NCBI GenBank assembly: GCA_900155495.1
Contig: FTLJ01001244.1
Location: forward strand, 1-34,981
Direction of reading: 5' to 3'
DNA length: 34,981 nucleotides
From: Porogramme epimiltina
Taxonomy: Eukaryota; Basidiomycota; Agaricomycetes; Polyporales; Polyporaceae
Position 1 is the first letter of the stretch. Every line of letters starts with the position of its first letter. Under the pieces are notes generated by a model that was not told the DNA's origin, made no database searches, and saw nothing but the letters and a program-made list of their open reading frames with translations. Shown here piece after piece: positions 1-10,753 of the stretch. Position numbers and translations under genes: made by a program.

Positions 1-224
1 GAGAAGAGCGGGGCGAGAGCGGCGGCGTGCGGGCGTGGATAGGAGGATGGGGAGGAGGAGGAGGAGGAGTGGAGAAGGGGGAGGGGGGGGGAGGGAGAGC
101 CGGGCCGAGCAGACGACTGCACGGGCGGGCCGGGGCGGAAGCGCGGTGGCGATGGGGGCGCGTGAGGACGCCAGAACGCCGGTCCGCGGGGGTAAAGTGC
201 GGGTTTTGCGCCGACGGCCGGCTG

Positions 225-2704
225 CTACGCCCAGGACTTGACCTGGGCCGGGCGCGCGGCGAGCGCCTCGACGTCGTAGGAGCGGCTGTAGGGCAACGAG
301 GGCAATGGAGGCATCGCCGCGAGGGGCTGCGGAGGAATGGGCGGATGGAACGAAGAGAGGAAGGACGAAAGATAAGCACAGAACCCGAGAGCACGGGAGC
401 GCAGCAACGCACCACGTCCCGGACGGGCGAGTCGCCCTTGGAGGAGGAGAACGCGACGTTCGTCTGCAGCAACAATGAAAAAGCACCGCGGCGTCAGCTC
501 CCGTGCGCACGTACACACCCAACGACAACGACGAAAATCCCGCCGAAGCGAAGCGAAGCAGAGAGGGGGGGGGAGGGAAGGGAATGACGCACCGTCGCGG
601 AGTGGTACGTCGGGGCCTCTTGCCGCTCGTTCCTGAACGTCGTCGTCTGGCCGACCATGAGGAACGTGGGAACGGTCGTCGCGTCGTTCTCCGTCCCGCG
701 CCCCCGCACCGAGCGCCGCGTGTTCAGCGCCGCGTAGAACGAGTTCGCGTACACTGCCAATGTTCCAGTCAGAGGTCAGAGGGTCGAGCGCAAAGGGGGC
801 AACGGTCGGTCACGGGGCGCAAGGGCAGCGTCCGACGTTCACGCGCACCTTTGCTGAGGACGAAGTAGAACGCCATGAAGATGAAGTTGGTCGGCATGGC
901 GTTGTACTAGCATGGAAAAAAAGCGGAGGTCAGCACGGCCTCCTGCGCACCCTGGAAAAGACAGGAGCGCACCAGAACCAGCGTAGCCAAGCTAATAGCA
1001 CTGCGGGGCGGGGCTGTTAACGACCCGAAGGCGCGGGACGGCGGACAGGAAGCCCACCTGGATATCGAGCCGGTGTTTATCGCGTAAATGGTGAGCTTGT
1101 TGATGATCGAGTCGTCCCTGCGCCGTCCACAACAACAACAACGGACGGCGGTTTTACGGCATACGCGCCACGCGTGAGATCGGGGAATGGTTAACCAAAC
1201 CGAAGCACGGGCGCGGCTTACCGCTGGAAGCCCGTCTTCAGGTTCCGGAGGAACCAGCAGAGCGCTGCGGACGTGACCATGTCCGTCGCCATGCCCAGCC
1301 CGAGCGCGAGGGTCCCGACGAACTGCGCGGCGCACCGACGTTAGTGTGTACCGCCCACGGTAGCAGAAGGGGGCGGCGCGCAGCACGCGCAGCGCACCTT
1401 CAGGCTTCCGACCTCCGTAAGAGACTTGAGCATGAAGCTAGGGAAAAGGAGAGGGCGCGCGTCAGCGTTGCGACTCGCGAGCTTCGCTGAAGTGGCGGCC
1501 TCGGACCCGACTCACGCTCTGATGGTGAAGACTGGACAGGGGTGGCGGAAAAAGGAGCGCGAGTCAATGGCGAGAAGCTCGGGAAGCGAGGAAGGGTGGA
1601 GGGGGGGGACGTACAGAAGGCTGCGCCTGCCGCGGACAGAAAGGCTCTCGTTAGCACACCGTGGATACGCCCGGGCGCACCGAGCACCGAGCGCCTCGCT
1701 CACCGAGCTGGGCTAGCGCCCCGACCATCTGCGGACGGACGAAATTTTCAGCAAGGGGGGGTTGGAGCGGGCGTAAGATAGACTGGGGCTCACGATCAGG
1801 AGTGTTACTGGGACGTTGTGCTTGCTGACTGGTGGCGTTGAATTAGCGGAGATAGGGAGCGTCGAGGGGGTGGGGCGTACATCTGTACACGCGCATTCCG
1901 AAGCATCTGCAATCTGTGCATCAGAGTTTGCTGGAAGAGAGAAGAAGATCGGGAAGCACGCACATTTTGACGATGGTACCGACCGTGGCCTGTAGAAGAG
2001 GCGTGCATGTGAGTGGAGAAAGTATCAACGGGATGATGGAATGCGCACCCCAATAGCAACTTGAAGCTAGAAGGCGAACGAGCGTCAGAGCGTTAGGTCA
2101 CGCGAGCGGACGTTGGAGAGGCTCACGATTAATGACCTGGGCCGCGGCGTCAGAATTGTAGAACAGAGTCGCGTGGAGAGCTCAGACGACGCACCAGACT
2201 GGGGGTTGGAGGAGGATGAGGACCTCTCCCCAATTACTTGGACGGATGTTCAACGGACAGATAGGCCTGGGAAAAATTCGAGGACTCACGAAACCACGTA
2301 GAAATATACCGCATGTCCAATAAACGCTTGGTCAACAAGCTCCAATAGCCTACGCGTGCGTGCGTTAACCTCGAGAAAGGAGGGCGGCCGGTATATGCAT
2401 ACCAAATTAAGCCGACCTAGCGCCCAAGGTCGAGTTGATGAGATGGGGCGGAGGGGACGAGGGAAGGGTCGGGAGGCGCACCAAGCACTTGTACCACCAG
2501 ACATCGAGGGGATAGCGCGTGAAGTAGCTGTACATCTGCATGCTCAGGATGCCGAACGCGCTGGGGAGAGGAGGCGCGGGTGAGCGAGCGGGACGCAGCG
2601 AGGGTGTGAGGAGAGGTAACTGACACGGCGGAGGTGCCGAAGCCGATGAAGACGGCGCCGAAAGTAGCATTGAGGTCTACGAGCTTAGAGATGGCAGAGG
2701 CCAT
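225..2704 (-). CDS. DUF6534-family seven-transmembrane protein, 21 exons
   Basis: Predicted integral membrane protein of about 347 residues; function unknown in the family. Exons, 5' to 3' on the minus strand: 2625-2704, 2482-2560, 2403-2416, 2290-2349, 2195-2236, 2127-2136, 2049-2066, 1964-1989, 1881-1906, 1794-1828, 1704-1728, 1615-1626, 1516-1531, 1398-1437, 1222-1322, 1058-1117, 973-1000, 849-906, 593-753, 413-463, 225-326. All junctions are GT-AG and keep frame. The start MASAISKLVDLNATFGAVF, the helix LLELVDQAFIGHAVYFYVV, the segment INKLTIYAINTG, and FYFVLSKVYANS followed by AALNTRRSVRGRGTE match my recall of basidiomycete DUF6534 proteins; the named domain covers roughly residues 165-260. 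The tail after it is polar and probably cytosolic. Five exons are 18 nt or shorter and are placed by frame and expected family residues, so individual small exons are less certain than the gene. The family is often multicopy in Agaricomycetes. Confidence 0.86.
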
Positions 2705-4049
2705 TGCGCCTGGATTGGCGTGGCGGCGGAGGGGGAAAGAAGGCCAGGGCCGTCGGGGGCCAGATACTTGAAGGAAAGGGAAGAAGTGGGGGAAAGGAGG
2801 GCGGGCGCGAGCGACGGATCGCGCAGGGCCGCGCCATAACTAGCTGCGTTCGAATCGAAGCCGGGGCGTGATCCCTGTCCGAAATCATCTCGATATTGGC
2901 CGGCCAGTCCACCGAGCCAGCGAGCGTCCGCCCAGGCTGGGAACTTTGGGAACCCGTCGAAATCGCCCTGATCCCGTCTGCGGGTGCCCTGAGCGGCTAG
3001 CCTAACTTGGCGCTTGCCCCCCGACTCGGCACCGCTTCCCTCTCCGCTCCTCCAGTAGTCCCTCCCCCCAAGCCCTCCGCCCGTCACGCCGATCGACGCC
3101 CCCTCCTCCGGCCCAGACAACCCCACCCCCTGCGCGCATCTCCCCGCGCTCCCCGCCGCCTCGCAACAGCTGCCCCCCTCGCCCACAGCCCGCCGCAGCC
3201 CCGCGGCGCCGCCCCCCTCGGCGGCCCGCCCGGCGATACTTCGAATCACTCGCGAAGAACCGTTGATATAATCCCAGCCCCGGCCGCGACCGCCGCGCCG
3301 TGAGAGGGCTCCCACCCCGCCGCGCCTTCCATCTATCTCTCTCTCGACGCCCCCCTCCGCTCCCGGACGCGTCCCAAAAGCTCATTCAATCATGTATATG
3401 TGTTTCCCGTACTTTCGATCGGAAGGAAGCACGTCGCTACGCACCATCGCGCCCTTTTTCGTCGCCAATCCTCGGCGCGGTCCTCGACGCGCCACGCATG
3501 CGGGGGCCGCTGTCCGCGCGGGCGACGGGCGTGCAGCTAAAATCCGTCGCTACGTGCGTCGGGGCCTGTGGCCCCCGACTAGTGTCGAGCGCGTTCCAAA
3601 CCCAGCTGGCAGATCCTCTGCGACCCTTGCTCGCCCGCATCACCTGAGGCAGCACTAGGAAGGGACTCGTGAGCCTCGCGAGACTCCGTCATCCCCCCAA
3701 CGAACAGTTCCAGCCCGACGCGCGCACCGTTCCCTCGAAGCCACCGCCGGCGGCCCTTGGCAAGGCTCGCGGTGGCACCCCGAGCCCCTTGGCGGGCCAG
3801 TCCGAGAATGAAAAGGCTGATGAGGACGCGCCAGTTGCCGCGGCTTGGGCCGGTCGACCACGGTCCACGACATACAAGCACCGCCGGCGCTCAGTAACCT
3901 CGCCTCACGTCGCGTGGCGGGCCCTCGCGAGTCGCGTCCCGGCCCAACCGTCGTCCCGGGCCACTCCGCCCGTCCTCGAGTGCCCAAACGGGGTCGACCG
4001 CCCGCCAGCCAAACAGACTTCTATTCCCGTCTCCGCCTTTGTGCCCCCC

Positions 4050-4241
4050 CACATCCGGCCGCCAGCGCGTCATGATGTCGTACGCCTTCACCTCGTTCTT
4101 CGGGCTGTCCTCGAGGCAGCCCTCTGGCCCCGAGGGAGGTGCAACTTCCCCCTCCACGCCGCGAGCACTGAACATGGCACGCACCCTGCCCTTGAACCGG
4201 CGCTCGTGGCATACCGCATCTCGCACTAGAAGGCGCAGATA
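4050..4241 (-). other. Coding-like fragment, family not recognised
   Basis: One minus-strand frame reads YLRLLVRDAVCHERRFKGR and, further on, CLEDSPKNEVKAYDIMTRW followed by RPD, then meets a possible GT donor at 4052. Residue use is mixed and unlike the low-complexity frames around it. A second frame farther along the minus strand (about 3770-3840) gives GNWRVLISLFILGLARQ, which looks like a membrane segment. I could not join these into a gene or name a family. They may be exons of a strongly fragmented gene, like the neighbouring DUF6534 locus, or a relic. Confidence 0.3.
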
Positions 4242-4320
4242 CCCCTCTCCGTTCTCTCCGTACGCTTTCCATATCCGAAAATATTTCCCAGTCCCTCGCG
4301 CGCGCGTGGTGCCGTCACCC

Positions 4321-4355
4321 CCAGCTCCCAGCTCCCAGCTCCCAGTTCCCAGTTC
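4321..4355. repeat. Heptamer tandem repeat, five copies
   Basis: Three copies of CCAGCTC are followed directly by two of CCAGTTC. The change in the last two copies suggests stepwise slippage. It lies in the GC-rich gap and no gene depends on it. Confidence 0.9.
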
Positions 4356-4965
4356 TCAAGATCCCAAGCCTCAGGGGGAGGGGGGGGGACCCAGCGCACG
4401 CGTCCGTGCTTGTGGCCCCCGCCGTCGTCCCGCGCTCCGCACCCGCGCCGCCACCGCCCAGGGTCGAGGCTCGCGTTGAGATGGCGACCCGGCGCCCCCC
4501 CAGCCCCTCTCGAGCGAGCGAGCAATCCGGGTACCCTTCTCGGGCGTGCGCGCCCGCCCGATATTCAATTATAGCGCCCCCTGCCGCTGCGAGCACGCTG
4601 ATGCTCGGCGCCGTGCCTGAGGCCACAATGAGGTGCGGGCGCCGACGGCGGCGGCGGTGGCGATATGCAGCGACGCCGACGCCGCCGCCTCGACGACGCA
4701 TGAGGGCTGGAGTCTGGGCCGAGGGGGGGGGGGGTTGGCATCAGGGCAACTCGTCATACGCGGGATACGTGAGTGCCTATTGCAGCCCACGAGCGTGGGC
4801 GCAGGAAGGAAGCTCGAACATTACGCGTGCGCCGCGCATCGCGCGACAGGAAGAAATCGGTCGATGGACCTTCCTTTCTGCCTTCCTTCCTGCCTTCCTG
4901 AGCGCGAGCCCGGGTCCTGTCTTTCGCCCAGAACGACTCCAGCCACGCGCGCGGCGTGGGGCGGC

Positions 4966-4991
4966 GTTGAGTCGGATCGTTGAGTCGGATC
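4966..4991. repeat. 13-bp tandem duplication
   Basis: GTTGAGTCGGATC occurs twice head to tail with no mismatch. It is probably a recent local duplication. Confidence 0.9.
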
Positions 4992-5786
4992 GCCATTACA
5001 TGTCGAGCAGCTGGCCGCGGCCGCGGCCGAACTCGCGAGGGGGGGTTGGCGTGCAAACATTTGGCTCCCGTGCATCATACGGACGCGCGCTCGAAACATA
5101 CCGGGCTCACGCTCAGCACCACCGCAGCGCGTGCCGAATCGAACCTTATCCAACCCCAACTCAACTCAACACAGATCTGGGGTGGTGCGCAGGTAGAACG
5201 CCTGTTCTACGTCTGCACGTCCACGTCCGCGCCCGAGAGAGGCTATCGCCGCGAAAATTTGCGACGCACAAGTCCGGGGTCTCCAACCTCCGTCGGCCAC
5301 CTCCGTCCCAGCCACGACAGAACTCAGAGCCTGCGCGCCGCAGCGGCCGAACTGCATCACGATTCATTATTACACCCGCCTGGAGCTGCGATGTGGCCCT
5401 CTCACCCCGCACGCACGCACGTACACGTCTAAATCTACCTGCGAGCGAGCCTTCGGTACGCAGTCCCAGGAAGGGGGCCCGCAAACTGCACGGCCGATCG
5501 CACACTACATCGCCGCCGCCGCCGCCATCGCCATCGTCCGCAGATGCCCGCCCCCGTGCAGGGAGCCCGTCAGCGCCGCCAGCCTCCCCGCACACCGTAC
5601 CGCGCCGCGCCGCACCGTACCAACCCCCACACCCCCTCGCCGCGCCACGACGCACGGTGGCGCCCGAACACAGCAAGAACGCCTCGCGCGACCTGGTTTT
5701 TTCTCCCCACCCCCGGTGTTCCCCGCTGCACGGCGACGTGCGTGCGCGCGAACGGGGGCGGATCGTCCCCCGCCTCTTCCCCGCGC

Positions 5787-8700
5787 TCAGTTTTTCCATC
5801 TGTCATGTCAAAAAAGAGGGGGGGGGTGAACAAGGAGGTACGTCAGCGTCCACACGCCGCGCGGGTGACCGAGTGCGAGAAAAACGCGACAGCGCGGGGG
5901 TGAGGGGATGGTGAGGACAAGTGTGAGGGTGAGGGCGAGAAGGGCGGGCGAGCGAGGACGGGCGCCGGCGTCGGCGGGGCCGGGAAGGCACGCCGCCGCG
6001 CGCCAAGCGCCAGGGCACCCACCACCGCACCGCTCGAGTGCGGATCGAAGAGAACGCGCGTATGACGTCGAGCGGGGTGATGGCGAACGCGGACTCGGCG
6101 CGGAGATGATGGGGGTGGGGAGGGTTCAAAGGAGAGAAGGGAGAGAGAATGAGCGTGGGAGGGCGGGAGGAGGGGGACGCACATTTTGACCGTGCGGTCG
6201 CGCCCGCCGCTGACGAGCTTGTCTGCGACGAAGTCGACGCAGTAGACCTCGTCGGTGTGTCCCGGGAGATCATTCTTGAGCTTGTACGTCTTCAGGTCCC
6301 ATATCTGCCGCCATGTCGCGATGTTGTGTTTGCGAACGGGAGAACCGGGTGCGTGGTTCACGTGAGGGCGACGGCCGATCGCAAAGGCAAATGGCAGATA
6401 GGCAAAAGTCAGCGACATGTTTTTCGCCTTATGTGGCCGGACAGGTAAAATAGAGCGGACGTCATCCGTTGTTTAGCGACGCTCGCCGTCCGTGATCGTC
6501 ATTCGAAGCCTCTCATCGTCCACCTCCCGATGGGCGCCCCGCCACCAGCACTTAAGCTCTATATTGCCAGAATGAAAGAACCGGCGACTCGAGAGCAACG
6601 TCTTTCCCAAACATTCCAGCATGCCAACCAGCTCGGGGCGAGAGCAAGCCCAGCAAGGCATTCACGAGACGAGGGAAATTCAAGAAGCGGAAAAATGTAA
6701 TGGGAAGCGAGCCGACTCACCTTCAACGTGCTGTCCTTGCTTGCACTCACGAGCAGCCGCGAGTCCGCGCTCCACGCGAGCCGGTACACGGCCGCGACGT
6801 GTCCGCGAAGAGTTGCGACAAACTTGCCCGTGCGCCCGTCCCAGACGCGTACCGAGTTGTCCCACGCCGCGCTCGCGGCCCAGCGGCCGTCCGGGCTGAA
6901 CGCAACATGCGCGACCTGCCGTTGGTGGCCCGTCAGGCGCGCGAGTGGCTTGAGCTTCCCGCCCTTCTCCGCTGCTGCCACTGCCGGCTCGGACGATGCG
7001 GCGCGGGCGGGGAAGAGCGACCAGAGGAAGAGCGTGTGGTCGTCTGAGCCGGAGATCAGGAGCTCGCCCGTGCTTGCGACGAGCGCGTTGTAACGCGCGA
7101 GGGCTAGCGCCTGCGCTGTGAACGGGTGGGAACGAGTCAGCAGAATGGTTTGGTTGTGGGGCGCGCCAAGCAGGTCGATGTGGATAGTGTGGCCACGGGC
7201 GTGTGTGTGCCCCCGGAGGTTTGGTGTGGGACTGCGCACCTTCGTCATCCGAGCTTGTCTTCTTGCCCAAGTGGTCGAATGGACCAGTCCGCAGCACGAA
7301 ATCGGTGTTGAGCGTGAGGGTTGTCACCCAGTGCGCATGGTCCTTGAGTGTATGCAGGCACTTGCCCTGGGACGGTCAAGTCAATTTTCCATGTCGTGGA
7401 GAAGATCGTCTCATGGATACTCACCCCGTTCGCATCCCATATGCGTACCGTGCGGTCGCTAGACGCGGTGTATAGCACGCCCTTACCATTAAACCCGCCA
7501 CCGCCCCATCGCACAACATTGACACTGGCGGTGTGTCCACCGAGTGTATACTCGACGCGCCTTACGAGAGTTGACCACACCCGGACAGTTCCATCCTTGG
7601 AGGAAGAAGCCAGGCGCGGAGCAGAAGGATTCCTGCGCGTGTTACGTTAGCAACCACGCGTTCGAGAGTACACTTGTGCTCACAGATGAATGGGTTCCCA
7701 CGAAAGCGAGGTCACCCATTTCGTGTGACCTTTCAGGGCATCGCCAATCGGCTTTCCGGTCTTTGGGTCCCATAGTCGTACCTGTAAAAGACAAACACAC
7801 TCAGCCATTGTTGTTTTGTTTCCAAGGCATCCACGACATGTAGAAGGTATGGAACATACGTGTCCGTCATGGCCGCCTGTCGCGAGCTTCCTCTCCAGTG
7901 CTTCCCACTCCACACAGAGCACCCAGCCCTTGTGACCCGAAAGGGTGTGGGAAGGTGTTTCGGTGAAAAGATCCCATAAACGTGCATTGCAGTCTCCGGA
8001 GCCTGTAGCGAGCAGATTTCCGGTTGGCGAGAAGGACGCACACAGGATCGGAGAGGTGTGTCCTAGCAAGCGAATATCAGAATTATGTTGTGATGCAAAT
8101 AAAGGAGATGGTTCACCTGACAATGTCGACGAACAGCGGGTTGCAGGGCGGACCTTAAAGACCGCTTGCGGAGAGCAGTGGATCACAAAAACGTCTTCCG
8201 GCGTGAATGCTTGCGAAGGATGAGACAATACGTCATCTTCGATAGATTTTGATATTGCTATCCGGGTGGGTGCTCCTGGTGTTTGTGCGTCGGCCGGTAG
8301 TGCTATATGGAATGAAAACGGAACGGGGTCTTCGTCCTACAACTGCGTCAACGACGAAACGGGTGAGCATTCAGACCAAGACCCATGCCAGAAGGCAGAA
8401 AGCTCAAGTGTTGTGTAGATATGCCGGTGCGGGAGTCTATTCAATCATATGTGGTGACAGGCCAATCACGGATTACTGTACATGAGATGAAGATGCTTCT
8501 GAGACGAAGTCCGTGTAAACCTGTAGCCCCTACAAGGCTTTCGCGACCGACGGGCACACAGTACAAGCAGCGTTTAAGCCGGAGGTAGACCCTCGATGGC
8601 GTATATTCGTGTGAGGGCCATAAGGCGTGGACCTTACGCATATTCCATACTGATCTAACCGACTCTTCGATAGACCCGGTCTTGATCTTGGCATGGGTCT

Positions 8701-8931
8701 CTGGTGCTGGAAAGAGAAACACACCTTTGTGTTAAGCTTATTTACAATCGCCTCCAATCCTTCCCTCGATACATTTGCCGGGAGATTGACGGCAGGGGCA
8801 AGAGGTTGTCCATCATCTTCGCTCACAAATTGCACGACGATATGCGGTGAGGGGTTTGCGGGTTCCGGCTCCGGCTCTGGTACGCCGTGGTAGACCTTTT
8901 GTCTTTTTGGTGGAGGTAGAAGGGTGGCCAT
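5787..8931 (-). CDS. Notchless / Rsa4 WD40 ribosome assembly factor
   Basis: Nuclear 60S pre-ribosome assembly factor; in yeast its N-terminal ubiquitin-like (NLE) domain contacts the Rea1/Midasin AAA ATPase during removal of assembly factors. Predicted length about 530 residues, close to the family norm. Exons: 8725-8931, 8117-8336, 7860-8062, 7684-7781, 7425-7632, 7240-7366, 6721-7115, 6183-6304, 5787-5799. The start MATLLPPPKRQKVYHG leads into the NLE domain (about residues 20-110: IVVQFVSEDDGQPLAP, VPFSFHIALP, SHPSQAFTPEDVFVIHC). A WD40 propeller follows, with repeats such as LLATGSGDCNARLWDL, SSKDGTVRVW, LISGSDDHTLFLW and LVSASKDSTLK. The last repeat, LPGHTDEVYCVDF through GGRDRTVK, is completed by a 13-nt final exon encoding the end of IWKN plus the stop. 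Most introns are 51-124 nt, but introns 1, 7 and 8 are 388, 416 and 383 nt. Confidence 0.95.
8337..8724 (-). other. Long intron 1 of the Notchless gene, with inverted repeat
   Basis: At 388 nt this intron is several times longer than most in the window. On the minus strand it carries AGACCCATGCCA near its 5' end (8689-8700) and the exact reverse complement near its 3' end (8380-8391). Just inside the donor there is an open stretch (A-P-E-T-H-A-K-I-K, then G-S-I-E-E) that resembles the real exon-2 text (A-P-T-R-I-A-I-S-K-S-I-E-D-D); the two share TCTATCGAAGA. Confidence 0.7.
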
Positions 8932-9365
8932 AGTAAGCAAGAGATGGAGGTGGTGGGGTAAGCGACAAACCGTGCAGGATGCACAACCAGAAAAGGTGAG
9001 GCGCCCCGCGATCCTCAAAATTCGCTGAGATAATCACAGGAGGCGGCGTGGGCGCCTGCGCCTCGGTGGGTATTGAACGCCTCGAAAAGGGAATTTCGGG
9101 TTGTTTCGATACTCTAACGACTTCAACATGACCAGGACGATTTATCATGCCGTTCGACTCACACCTCGACCACCACGTCACTTAAAGCATCAGTATATAA
9201 GCCTACGAGGTCGCTCCCCAGCATCCTCAGCACCTCACTCCGGAAACACCTTCTAAAGCATCCTTTAGCAAGCTGTCTCTCCTCAAATCTTCTATCCTAC
9301 CTCGCGCTCTCCGTAGCACGCAAATCTTTCACACCAAATCCTTCTCCACTACGCCGATAACCCTT
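8932..9365. promoter_or_regulatory. Divergent promoter region, Notchless / pirin
   Basis: 434 bp separate the two divergent starts. On the plus strand TATATAA lies at 9194-9200, about 165 bp before the pirin ATG, so transcription of pirin would begin near 9225-9235. No TATA box was seen for Notchless. From 9201 to the pirin ATG the frame is open and in phase with pirin but has no ATG. Confidence 0.6.
9194..9200 (+). promoter_or_regulatory. TATA box of the pirin-like gene
   Basis: TATATAA in a locally AT-richer sequence, upstream of a pyrimidine-rich leader. Its distance from the ATG allows a 5' UTR of roughly 135 nt. Confidence 0.6.
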
Positions 9366-10277
9366 ATGAAGCTTGTCCCTCGTCGCAGCAATGAGCGTGG
9401 CCATGCTGACCACGGCTGGCTCAAGACCTTCCACACATTCAGCTTCGCGAAGTATGTCCTAACACGCGACAGTCTTCGGGTAGAAAAGAACTAATCTCAG
9501 TTCAAACAGCTACTATGATCCCCGTCACGACAACTTTGGTTGCCTTCGTGTCATCAACGAGGATCGTGTTGAACCCAAAACCGGCTTTGGCACGCATGCC
9601 CACCGCGAGTTCGAGATCTTCTCTTACATAGTCGGTGGTGAACTAGAACAGTGAGTAGATCGCACTTCTCTTCTGTTGTATACAAGGACTAATGTTGTGA
9701 TCGTCCTAGCCGTGACTCGATGGGAAACGTCGAAGTCATGAAACGAGGAGATCTCCAAATGACCTCAGCCGGCACCGGTATCCGTCATAGCGAATACCAG
9801 CACGGTGACAAGCAGGTCCACTTCCTCCAGATATGGAGCGTCCCCTCGACCAAGGGTCTCACTCCGAAATACTTCACCCGGCACTTCTCGGACGAGGAGA
9901 AGAAGGACCGCTGGGCACACATCGTTGCTCCCATCGACGCTGACGGGGTCCTCGAGGAGCGCGAGGCTCTGGGCCCGGCTCCCGTGCACTCGCCTCTCAA
10001 CCTCTTCGCGACGCTGCTTTCCCCCGGAAACAAGCTCTCTCACGCTTTCCACCCGCGCGGTCCTCAGCGAAAGGGCTACGTCCATGTCGTCCAGACGTCT
10101 GGGTACAACTCGAAGGAAGCTGGTGGGGCGACCGTACGAGTGCACGGAGCAGAGAGTGGTCCGCTTGAGCTGCGGGAGGGCGATGGCGGGTATATCATGG
10201 CTTACCCAGGAGAAGAGCTGACAGTAGAGAACGTGGGGGACCAGGTTGCAGAAGTGCTGCTCTTCGACATGGAGTGA
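9366..10277 (+). CDS. Pirin-family bicupin protein
   Basis: Predicted 264 residues, usual for pirin / YhhW-type cupins, which bind one metal and act as redox-sensitive nuclear cofactors or quercetinase-like dioxygenases. The exact role here is unknown. Exons 9366-9451, 9510-9650 and 9710-10277; introns of 58 and 59 nt with GTATGT and GTGAGT donors. The start [17 protein letters not shown] is followed by [19 protein letters not shown]. Metal-ligand positions are present: H58 and H60 in [10 protein letters not shown]102 and E104 in GTGIRHSEY, equivalent to the 3-His/1-Glu site of human pirin. The second cupin half ends LFDME. Upstream in frame there is a non-ATG stretch resembling a mitochondrial presequence (see findings), so a longer product is possible. 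Confidence 0.93.
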
Positions 10278-10753
10278 AGATTTTCGAACATGTTGTACGC
10301 CTCATAACTGGATCTACCGGTACATTCCTGTAATTTGATGGCTCTATATATCTGATTCGTAACGCTTCCTGCATATCATTGTTACCTATACTTGTCCTCC
10401 CCGCGTCGTGAATCGATGTATGAGCTTTGAATCAAAGGGCGATGGAGCCGGCATGACGCGTTTGTGGCTGGAATTACACGTGATACTGAACGCGTTATGT
10501 TGACGCGTTCGTGACTGTGACAGGGTGAGTCACGGGATGCCAATTTGGGGTTTATGTCTGAGACCGTCCTCATTCCTGCCACGTTCAACCCGAATCCAAG
10601 CTTTCATGTCCATCAAAGCGTCCTGACAGTTCCTCAAATTGCGAAGTGGTTTTGCATATAACTCGGACCCCGGCGCACCCTCAAACCCAACTCGATTCCA
10701 ACCTGATTGAGCAACCCTAGGCATTACAAAACACTCCACAGAACTCACTGCTC
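10278..10753. other. Intergenic, pirin 3' end to ligase start
   Basis: 476 bp of moderate base composition, containing the pirin 3' UTR and the ligase promoter. No convincing reading frame, TATA box or repeat was seen. Confidence 0.6.

Larger units (their letters stand above)
2705..5786. other. GC-rich stretch without a resolved gene
   Basis: About 3.1 kb between the DUF6534 start and the Notchless stop. Many long frames are open on both strands, but they are Arg/Pro/Ala-rich and overlap in several frames, as expected from GC-rich DNA. It contains a heptamer tandem repeat (4321-4355), a 13-bp tandem duplication (4966-4991), a CT-rich run near 4870-4900, a run of about 11 G near 4725-4735 and one coding-like patch on the minus strand (4050-4241). 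The first few hundred bases should include the DUF6534 promoter, but no clear TATA box was seen. Confidence 0.6.

Noticed and set aside
2402..2482. Joining DUF6534 exon 2 directly to an exon starting at the CTCGAG acceptor
   Set aside because: In frame, but it places VNARTRR inside a membrane helix; the 14-nt exon restores VGLIW and fits the family.
2677..3315. 212-residue minus-strand frame overlapping the DUF6534 start
   Set aside because: Gly/Ser/Arg-rich and in a different frame from the DUF6534 start; lies where the promoter should be.
4406..5914. 502-residue plus-strand open frame
   Set aside because: Arg/Pro/Ala/Ser-rich with no domain, overlapped by equally long frames on the other strand and running into the 3' end of Notchless; explained by GC-rich composition.
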